NCBI GenBank assembly: GCA_002104905.1 | Contig: MCFE01000347.1 | Coordinates: 25,609 to 89,608 of the forward strand | Origin: Basidiobolus meristosporus CBS 931.73 | Lineage: Eukaryota > Basidiobolomycota > Basidiobolomycetes > Basidiobolales > Basidiobolaceae | Reading direction: 5' to 3' | Length of the DNA stretch: 64,000 nt | Shown here: positions 55,296 to 64,000 of the stretch, piece by piece | Position numbering within the stretch: the stretch's first letter is position 1 | Layout of the letters: each line of letters begins with the position of its first letter | Notes under the pieces: model-generated | What the model was told of the DNA's origin: nothing | What the model saw: the letters and a program-made list of their open reading frames with translations, nothing else | Database searches by the model: none | Position numbers and translations under genes: made by a program

Positions 55296-56867
55296 TAACT
55301 CTGGATATATATTGCGGTAGCAACAGATTCAGCCCAAATCTTGTAGTCCAATCCCTTATTATGTAGCATAGATCTTCCCATCTCTAGTATTGCTCTGTTT
55401 GCACATTGGGCTACTCCATTTATTTGTGGAGTATGTAGAGCAGTGGTCTGGTGAAGTATACTAGTGTATGAGCAGTATTGTTCAAACTCCATTGAGCAAC
55501 ATTCCCCTCAATTATTACTTTAAGTTATCTTAAATTTACATCCAGTTTGTGTTTCTGCCATGTTCTTGAAATGTTTAAACTTCTCTAAATTGTCTTGTCA
55601 TCAACAAATGTCATAAAGTGTCTGTCGGCTCCAAAGGATAGTGTTATTATGTGCTCACATATGTTGGAGTGTACAATGATCAATATTTTGGTTGTGATGA
55701 TGCCTCCTGCGCTTTTGAAACATTGACTAGCTTGTTGGTCATATGAACATCCCTTGCAGACACTCAATTTGACCAGAGTTGAGTAATTTAGGCCTGAAAC
55801 AAGCTGATTTTCACCAGTTGGCTCATTTTCTGTTCCACAATATGTCCTAACCTCCTATGCCACGTCTTCCAGTTTGTTTCCTCAGTTACATCAAAGTTGG
55901 CGTACTCAGGTACAATGATCTTGCATTGCAACTTGTATATATTGTGATCTCTGATTCCAAAGCTAATTTTTGTCCATTTTCACTCAATATTGGGCAGTTT
56001 AGGTAAGCAAAAACAGATTTCAGTCCCCAACTAGTTGCTTTACTGACTGAGAGTAGGTTCTTAGCTATTCAAGGTACAAAGAGTAAGTCAGTCAGTTTTG
56101 CTGTTGCAGCCCATGAGATAGCACTTGCATTTAGTAGTATAGACCCTATGGCAGTGGCTTCCAGTGCAAAGTGGTCTCCTGGATTAACCTTTCTTGCAGG
56201 AATAGTCTTTAAGATGCTGATCCACTCCTTTATACCACAAGTATGCTGTTATGCTCCAGAGTCAATATAACATCCACTATTTTGGTTACTTGCACTTTCT
56301 TGTAGAGTTACAAATAGTTGTTAATCAGTAGTTATATGGTTTGCCTACTCCAGTTTTTGTTTTCATCTCCTTATTTCTTACTGCATTTGTGTACCTAGTG
56401 TCCTGACTTCTTAGAATAGTTAAAGCAACCAGGTTTCTATGGTTTTGTTGCCTTTGCTACTATTCTGTGTGCCTTTGTGAGCTGAATAAAGCATTGTCTT
56501 CAACTTTCTTGGCTTGATCATCATGTCTGAGTTCTTCATGGAAAAGTCTTCCTTTGACATGGTCAACCCTCAAACTGTCTTCTCTGCTTTCAAGAGAAAG
56601 TATGGGTGGCTCATACTTGTCTGGTAGGCTGCAAAGTAGACAGAATAACTTCTCTTCATCATATACACCAGCATTAATACTATAAAGGGCTTCTGCAAGT
56701 GTTGCCATTCTGGTATTGAATTTTAGCATGTTGTCATCTGGCTTCTTCCTCATATTGAAGAACTTTTGTTCTAAATAAAGCTTGCTTGACACTGACTTTG
56801 CTCTAGAGATCTTCACTAAGGATTGCCATGTTGATTTGGCAGTATTTAAAGCATATATTTGTGCAAT
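55296..56867 (-). pseudogene. Decayed Ty1/copia copy (Gag to integrase), antisense
   Basis: On minus, from 56867 downward, it matches the intact copia in order: Gag (IAQIYALNTAKSTWQSLVKI, SSKLYLEQKFFNMRKKPDDN; frame 56816-56460), the zinc-knuckle and protease region (56420-56230, degenerate), pre-integrase CKGCSYDQQASQCFKS (55767-55585), and integrase ending AESVATAIYIQ (about 55300). The family-C LTR truncates it on one side, and element C1 was inserted into it on the other. Confidence 0.82.
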
Positions 56868-57235
56868 TGTTATGATCTGCCGCTTGAATGTTTAAGTTAG
56901 ATCAGTTTTTAGTCAAATCAATTAGTATATGTTTAGGTTATCAGTATATCAGTATTATCTATAAAATCAGTAGCATTAGTCAGCAAATGAATCAGCAGAT
57001 CCTTATCAGACAGAAATAGATATATTGAGTAGGATTTTATTGGGTGATGATGATGCAATCAAATGAGTGATCAGCCACAACCTACATTAGGAAATACAAT
57101 TAGTCAGCAATTGATCTGGCAAAATGTATAAAAGGAGCTGCTGGAACCTCAATAAAAATAAGTTCAAGTTTTAGCAAATACAATACTAGCTAAACTCCCT
57201 ATTCCTCTACAACTCTTATACCAAGACTTGTAACA
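56868..57235 (+). repeat. 5' LTR of element C1
   Basis: 368 bp with TGTTA/TAACA ends. It is almost the same as the LTR at 59966-60333. Confidence 0.9.
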
Positions 57236-57293
57236 TTGGTAGCAGCAATTACCAGAAACCTCCCTCCTGAAGAAAGAAGAAACCACCCTCAAG

Positions 57294-59965
57294 ATGTCGG
57301 ACAATCAAGAATGGAAGAATGCCATGCAGCAAATCTTGGCCCAACAGCAACAAGGAATGACTACCATGGCTCAGAGCCAGCAAAGCCCTGTCCAGAGCAA
57401 CTTTAGTGTGAAGGTCAACCAGTACCATGGCAGAGTCAATGAAGACCTAGGAACTTGGCCTTTCCGATTGAAGAAGCTTTCAAAGCTAAAGGAATTGCTC
57501 CAGAAAGCAAGTTGCATTATGCAGCTTCTTACCTGGCAGATGCAGCTTTACAGTGGTACCACAACAAGATCAGGTCAGCTACTATGATTGGATGCTCTAC
57601 AATCTCTACCTGGGATGAGTTCGTGTCAGAAATTCAGGATGCTTTTGAACCTCCACACCAGCAGACACTACTAAGAAGGAAGTTAAAGACACTCAGACAG
57701 AAAGGAATGGTGCAAGAATACATCTATGAGTACAGATGTCTACTTGGACAAATTGAAAGAATGGACCCCTTTGATCAAGTTGAATACTTTATTGATGGGT
57801 TGAAAGAAAGAACTCGCAAGGATGTCAATTACCGAAGACCCCAGACTATTGAAGAAGTCATCAAGATTGCCATTGACTATGACTCAGCTATGTTTGGAGT
57901 TGGGAAGCCTACAGTGACTAGTCAGAAAGGCTATAATCATTATGAAAGAAGACAATCAGAAGCAGTACCAATGGAAATAGACGCTATGCAGAAGAATCCC
58001 TCCTCAGAAGAATGCAAGAAGAGAGGACTTTGCTTCAATTGCCACCAGCAGGGACATATTGCAAAGTACTGCCCTCAGAGAAGAAATGGACACCAGCCAA
58101 CAAGAACCTTCAACCATATTGAGTCCCATGAACACAGTAATGTGGAAGATGAGCTTGAAGAAGACTTGGAACTCACCTTCCATATGACAGAAGAGTACTT
58201 GTCCCAAATGACTTCAAACTCAGGGAAGTTATTGTACTTGAATGGAGTAATCAATGGAGTACCTGCCAAGATCATGATTGACTCAGGAGCATCGCATGAG
58301 TACATGTCAGAGCAATTTGCTTTGAAAGCTGGAATCAACTCAGAACCTACCAAATCAACTTCAGTTTCCACAGCTGATGGAAACTCCCACATAATCAACC
58401 GTATTACCCAGCCAGTAAGAATGAAGATCAATGACTATGAAGAAGACCTACAGGCTTATATATTTGGGAACTGCAAGTTTGACCTTGTACTTGGAAAAAC
58501 CTGGCTATTTTGTCGTAATCCATCAATCAACTGGAGAACCCATGCTACTCAGATCCAAAATGACAACAAGACCTATGAGCTATTACCTGCCATGCTGGAT
58601 TTCAACTTGGTCAATTCCAGTGTGTGTGAGACAAGTGAACTTAGCAAGACCCAGTTCTGTAGAGCACTTAGAAAAGGTACCCAGATGTTCCTCATGGCAG
58701 TATTACAGGAGGATTCTTCTACCCCAGCACCCCAGCAGGTCCAGACTCTCTTGAAGAAATATTCAGACGTGTTTCCAGATGAGCTTGTAAGCCTACCACC
58801 AGTCAGAGACGTGGATCATGCCATTGACACAGGAGATAGCCCTCCAGTGAGCAAGATACCTTACAGAATGAGTCCATTGGAATTGGAGGAAATGAAGAGA
58901 CAAATTGATCAGCTATTGGAGCAAGGATACATCAGGCCCAGCAAGTCACCCTGGGGAGCACCAGTGCTTGTTGTGAAAAAGAAGGATGGAACACTTAGGA
59001 GGTGCATTGACTACAGAGCCCTGAACTCAGTTACCGTCAAGAATAAGTACCCCATACCTTGGATTGATGAACTTTTAGACCAACTTAATGGAGCCACTAT
59101 TTTCAGCAAGATTGACCTCATGTCAGGATACAACCAGATTAGGGTGAAGCCAGACAATATCCCTAAGACAGCATTCAGGACCAGATATGGACATTACAAG
59201 TACTTAGTCATGAGTTTTGGCCTCACCAATGCCCCTGCAACATTCATGACACTGATGCAGACTGTCTTTCAGGAGTACTTAGACAAGTTTGTGATAATCT
59301 ACCTGGATGACATATTGATATACAGCAAGACAGAAGAGGATCACGTAGTGCACATTGAAAAGGTCTTGAAGAAACTAAGAGAGAACAAGCTATATGGCAA
59401 GCTAGCCAAGTGTGAATTCTTCAAGGAGCACGTTGAATACCTGGGACACATAGTGACTAGCACAGGAGTAACCTTAGACCCAAAGAAGGTGGAAGTAATC
59501 AAGAATTTGAAGCAGCCCCATAGCATATCAGAATTCAGATCATTCCTTGGAATGGTTTCCTATTATTGGAGACTTGTCAAGTCTTTTGCAAGTATTGCAG
59601 CCCCTTTAACTGATATCCTCAAGAAAGACAATACCAACAAGTGGGACATAGCTTGTGAGACTGCCTTCCAGATGCTCAAGAATGAACTTGCTAAGCTGCC
59701 AAGCCTAAGAATACCAGACTTCAGAAAAGAGTTCACTCTGTGCACAGATGCTTCAGATTATGCAATTGGTGGAGTGCTGAGCCAAGAACACAAGGGAAAG
59801 GACTACCCTGTTGCCTTTGAATCCAAGAAACTGAACTCAGCAGAACAAAACTATCCAGTCCATGAGAAGGAGATGCTTGCTATAATACACTGTTTGAAGA
59901 CATGGAGATGCTATATTGAAGGAGTCAAATGCACTGTGAAGACTGAACATGCCTCCCTCAAGTAT
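57294..59965 (+). pseudogene. Gag-Pol of element C1, one frameshift and 3'-truncated
   Basis: Starts MSDNQEWKNAMQQILAQQQQ. Near 57460 a one-base deletion relative to C2 shifts the frame. From there it is open to the truncation: Gag domain ([30 protein letters not shown]), CCHC knuckle [14 protein letters not shown], protease [12 protein letters not shown], reverse transcriptase with YLDDILIYS, and RNase H start [16 protein letters not shown]. Gag and Pol share one frame here, unlike the chromovirus at 28221. C1 also lacks a short Gln-rich segment (QQLLQILSQ) found in C2. Confidence 0.88.
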
Positions 59966-60333
59966 TGTTATGATCTGCCGCTTGAATGTTTAAGTTAGAT
60001 CAGTTTTTAGTCAAATCAATTAGTATATATTTAGGTTATGAGTATATCAGTATTATCTATGAAATCAGTAGCATTAGTCAGCAAATGAATCAGCAGATCC
60101 TTATCAGACAGAAATAGATATATTAAGTAGGATCTTATTGGGTGATGATGATGCAATCAAATGAGTCATCAGCCACAACCTACATTAGGAAATACAATTA
60201 GTCAGCAATTGATCTGGCAAAATGTATATAAGGAGCTGCTGGAACCTCAATAAAAATCAGTTCAAGTTTTAGTGAATACAATACTAGCTAAACTCCCTAT
60301 TCCTCTACAACTCTTATACCAAGACTTGTAACA
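59966..60333 (+). repeat. 5' LTR of element C2
   Basis: 368 bp, TGTTATGATCTGCCG..GACTTGTAACA, with a TATA-like GTATATAAGG near 60223. Confidence 0.9.
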
Positions 60334-60334
60334 T

Positions 60335-60345
60335 TGGTAGCAGCG
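60335..60345 (+). other. Primer binding site of element C2
   Basis: TGGTAGCAGCG one base after the LTR. It matches the complement of a fungal initiator tRNA-Met 3' end. C1 has TGGTAGCAGC followed by A. Confidence 0.7.
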
Positions 60346-60391
60346 ATAACCAGAAACCTCCCTCCTGAAGAAAGAAGAAACCACCCTCAAG

Positions 60392-63300
60392 ATGTCGGAC
60401 AATCAAGAATGGAAGAATGCCATGCAGCAAATCCTGGCCCAACAGCAACAGCTACTCCAGATCCTCAGCCAACAGCAACAAGGAATGACTACCATGGCTC
60501 AGAGCCAGCAAAGCCCTGTCAAGAGCAACTTTAGTGTGAAGGTCAACCGGTACCATGGCAGAGTCAATGAAAACCTGGGAACTTGGCTCTTTCAGATTGA
60601 AGAAGCTTTTAAAGCTAAAGGAATTGCTCCAGAGAGCAAGTTGCATTATGCAGCTTCTTACCTGGCAGATGCAGCTTTACAGTGGTACCACAACAAGATC
60701 AGGTCAGCTACTATGATGGGATGCTCTACAATCTCTACCTGGGATGAGTTTGTGTCGGAAATTCAGGATGCTTTTGAACCTCCACACCAGCAGACACTAC
60801 TAAGAAGGAAGTTAAAGACACTCAGACAGAAAGGAATGGTGCAAGAATACATCTATGAGTACAGATGTCTACTTGGACAAATTGAAAGAATGGACCCCTT
60901 GGATCAAGTTGAATACTTTATTGATGGGTTGAAAGAAAGAACTCGCAAGGAAGTCAATTACCAAAGACCTCAGACTATTGAAGAAGCCATCAAGATTGCC
61001 ATTGACTATGACTCAGCTATGTTTGGAGTTGGGAAGCCTACAGTGACTAGTCAGAAAGGCTATAATCATTATGAAAGAAGACAATCAGAAGCAGTACCAA
61101 TGGAAATAGACGCTATGCAGAAGAATCCCTCCTCAGAAGAATGCAAGAAGAGAGGACTTTGCTTCAATTGCCACCAGCAGGGACATATTGCAAAGTACTG
61201 CCCTCAGAGAAGAAATGGACACCAGCCAACAAGAACCTTCAACCATATTGAGTCCCATGAACACAATAATGAGGAAGATGAGCTTGAAGAAGACTCGGAA
61301 CTCACCTTCCATATGACAGAAGAGTACTTGTGCCAAATGACTTCAAACTCAGGGAAGTTATTGTACCTGAATGGAGCAATCAATGGAGTACCTGCCAAGA
61401 TCATGATTGACTCAGGAGCATCGCATGAGTACATGTCAGAGCAATTTGCTTTGAAAGCTGGAATCAACTCGGAACCTACCAAATCAACTTCAGTCTCCAC
61501 AGCTGATGGGAACTCCCACATAATCAACCGTATTACCCAGCCAGTAAGAATGAAGATCAATGACTATGAAGAAGACCTACAGGCTTATATATTTGGGAAC
61601 TGCAAGTTTGACCTTGTACTTGGGAAAACCTGGCTATTTTGTCGTAATCCATCAATCAACTGGAGAACCCATGCTACTCAGATCCAAAAAGACAACAAGA
61701 CCTATGAGCTATTACCTGCCAGGCTGGATTTCAACTTGGTCAATTCCAGTGTGTGTGAGACAAGTGAACTTAGCAAGACCCAGTTCTGTAGAGCACTTAG
61801 AAAAGGTACCCAGATGTTCCTCATGGCGGTATTACAGGAGGATTCCTCTATCCCAGCACCCCAGCAGGTCCAGACTCTCTTGAAGAAATATTCAGACGTG
61901 TTTCCAGATGAGCTTGTAAGCCTACCACCAGTCAGAGATGTGGATCATGCCATTGACACAGGAGATAGCCCTCCAGTGAGCAAGACACCTTACAGAATGA
62001 GTCCATTGGAATCTGGAGGAAATGAAGAAACAAATTGATCAGCTATTGGAGCAAGGATACATCAGGCCCAGCAAGTCACCTTGGGGAGCACCAGTGCTTT
62101 TTGTGAAAAAGAAGGATGGAACACTTAGGATGTGCATTGACTACAGAGCCCTGAACTCAGTTACCGTCAAGAATAAGTACCCCATACCTTGGATTGATGA
62201 GCTTTTGGACCAACTTAATGGAGCCACTATTTTCAGCAAGATCGACCTCATGTCAGGATACAACCAGATTAGGGTGAAACCAGAAGATATCCCTAAGACA
62301 GCATTCAGGACCAGATATGGACATTACGAGTACTTAGTCATGAGTTTTGGCCTCACTAATGCCCCTGCAACATTCATGACGCTGATGCAGACTGTCTTTC
62401 AGGAGTACTTAGACAAGTTTGTGATAATCTACCTGGATGACATATTGATATACAGCAAGACAGAAAAGGATCACATGGTGCACATTGAAAAGGTCTTGAA
62501 GAAACTAAGAGAGAACAAGCTATACGGCAAGCTAGCCAAGTGTGAATTCTTCAAGGAACACGTAGAATATCTGGGACACATAGTGACTAGCACAGGAGTA
62601 ACCTTAGACCCAAGAAGGTGGAAGTAATCAAGAATTTGAAGCAGCCCCATAGCATATCAGAACTCAGATCCTTCCTTGGAATGGTTTCCTATTATCGGAG
62701 ATTTGTCAAGTCATTTGCAAGTATTGCAGCCCCTTTAACTGATATCCTCAAGAAAGACAATACCTACAAGTGGGACATAGCTTGTGAGACTGCCTTCCAG
62801 ACAGCTAAAGAATGAACTTGCTAAGCTGCCAAGCTTAAGAATACCAGACTTCAGAAAAGAGTTCACTCTGTGCACAGATGCTTCAGATTATGCAATTGGT
62901 GGAGTGCTGAGCCAAGAACACGAGGGAAAGGACTACCCTGTTGCCTTTGAATCCAAGAAACTGAACTCAGCAGAACAAAACTATCCAGTCCATGAGAAGG
63001 AGATGCTTGCTATAATACACTGTTTGAAGACATGGAGATGCTATATTGAAGGAGTCAAATGCACTGTGAAGACTGATCATGCCTCCCTCAAGTATATATT
63101 TACTCAGAAGGTACTCTCTAGAAGAATGACAAGATGGAGTGAATACATTCAGCAATTTGACCTGGAGATTGTCTACTGTCCTGGAAAAAACAACACGGTT
63201 GCTGATGCCTTATCAAGATTAGATCAAGTTGCACAACTCAACTTGGTGCATGAATCAGATTGGCCTAGCCTATTACCAAAGTACTTGGAGGACCAAGCCA

Positions 63301-64000
63301 TTCCTAATGAGGTGGATGAAGATATCAAGAAGATAATCCGTGATGAAGCCAGCAAATTTGTTGTACAGGAATGAAACACTCTACCGAAATTGTTGATGGA
63401 AGCCCTATTGCCTATTGTCCTTATGTTGCTTGCCTGGATTTAATACATAAGCTACACAATGGATATGGACATCTTGGGATTGAAGGAACCTATAGCCTTG
63501 TGAAAAGCCAGAGCATGGTGGCCCAGAATGAAACAAGACATTGAGAAGCTAGTAAAAACATGCCCAAACTGCCAAATCAATCAAGGCCAGCCACAAAGAA
63601 TTGCCGAACTCTTCCCTTTGGAGCCTGTAAGACCATTTGAGAGATGGGGAATTGACTTTATTGGAAGACTGCCAACTACCAGGAAATGCAACCGTTGGAT
63701 CCTAGTAGCAATTGACCATGCCACTAAATGGCCAGTTGCTAAAGCTGTACCAATAGCCAGTGAACAAGAAGTTGCAAGTTTCATTTACCATGAGATCCTG
63801 ATGAAGTTTGGATGCCCTGTGGAGATCTTATCCGATAGAGGTGCAAACTTTATGGCAAAGACATTAGAGGCTTACCTGGAAATGCAGCAGATCAGACACT
63901 TGAAAACCTCGGCATATCACCCCAGAACTAATGGAGTCACTGAGCGGTTTAATGGATTATTTGGAAAAATGCTGACCAAGTATGCAAATGGAGTTGTCAG
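60392..64000 (+). pseudogene. Gag-Pol of element C2, broken by several single-base indels
   Basis: Open from ATG 60392 to about 62010 (Gag, knuckle [14 protein letters not shown], protease [12 protein letters not shown]). It is then shifted near 62011 (extra base against C1), 62613 (base lost), 62803 (altered AGACAGCTAAAG), around 63390 (base lost) and 63507 (extra base). Between shifts the protein is well kept: RT with YLDDILIYS, RNase [15 protein letters not shown], integrase zinc region ending CPNCQ, and core GIDFIGRL and SDRGANF, reaching HPRTNGVTERFNG near the window end. Confidence 0.88.

Larger units (their letters stand above)
56868..59965 (+). mobile_element. Gypsy family C, element C1, truncated by element C2
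   Basis: The 5' LTR (56868-57235) is followed by an iMet-type primer site (TGGTAGCAGC, 57237) and Gag-Pol. The element entered the decayed copia relic. Its pol is cut within RNase H at 59965, where the LTR of C2 begins. The rest of C1 should lie beyond C2, outside the window. Confidence 0.88.
59966..64000 (+). mobile_element. Gypsy family C, element C2, running off the window
   Basis: The 5' LTR (59966-60333) is inserted in the RNase H coding region of C1 (left flank AGTAT). It has an iMet-type primer site at 60335 (TGGTAGCAGCG) and a Gag-Pol with several single-base indels. The integrase core is still incomplete at base 64000. Confidence 0.88.

Overview
The window looks like a chromosome segment from an early-diverging fungus. 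The host genes carry short spliceosomal introns of about 50-130 nt with GTRNGT donors. They encode fungal-type proteins: a Kex2-like convertase, an inositol polyphosphate 5-phosphatase, a FIT/Scs3 protein and a CDP-alcohol phosphotransferase relic. One gene is a T-box transcription factor, a family known from animals, their unicellular relatives and a few early-diverging fungi but absent from Dikarya. I cannot name the species.

Host part, about 1-11.4 kb: (1) the 3' part of a multi-pass membrane protein gene on +; (2) a seven-exon kexin gene on -, apparently intact; (3) a decayed ethanolamine/choline phosphotransferase pseudogene on +, with two in-frame TAGs, a frameshift and no recognisable catalytic core; (4) an eight-exon inositol 5-phosphatase on +; (5) a FIT/Scs3-type ER lipid gene on -, split by one in-frame TAG between its two expected catalytic histidines; (6) a three-exon T-box gene on -. 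From 11.4 to 15.6 kb I see AT-rich DNA with no gene I can support.

Transposon part, 15.6-64 kb: densely nested mobile elements. The oldest layer is a CACTA/Tnp2-like DNA transposon family with two divergent genes, a Tnp2-type transposase with an N-terminal zinc finger and a companion protein of unknown function ('TnpA-like'). There are at least three main copies plus fragments, all broken. Into these are inserted two solo LTRs (17914-18716, 21770-22573) and one gag-protease-only element (23645-27070) of LTR family A; a nearly intact Ty3/gypsy chromovirus (28221-34096); and two solo LTRs of family B (40429-41570, 45864-47019). From 48 kb on come integrase/LTR relics of gypsy family C and a full-length Ty1/copia element (50376-55061) inside a family-C LTR. 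A decayed copia copy follows, then family-C element C1, which is itself interrupted by a second copy, C2, that runs off the window.

The most informative element is the chromovirus at 28221-34096. It shows an 11-nt self-complementarity between the inferred mRNA 5' end and the primer site, as in Tf1/sushi self-priming, and a complete -1 frameshift signal between gag and pol: GGGAAAC, a 6-nt spacer and an 11-bp perfect hairpin. The copia element has near-identical LTRs and one long ORF, but its reverse transcriptase active site reads YVDS instead of YVDD. Target-site duplications and pre-insertion alignments give the relative insertion order of most elements.
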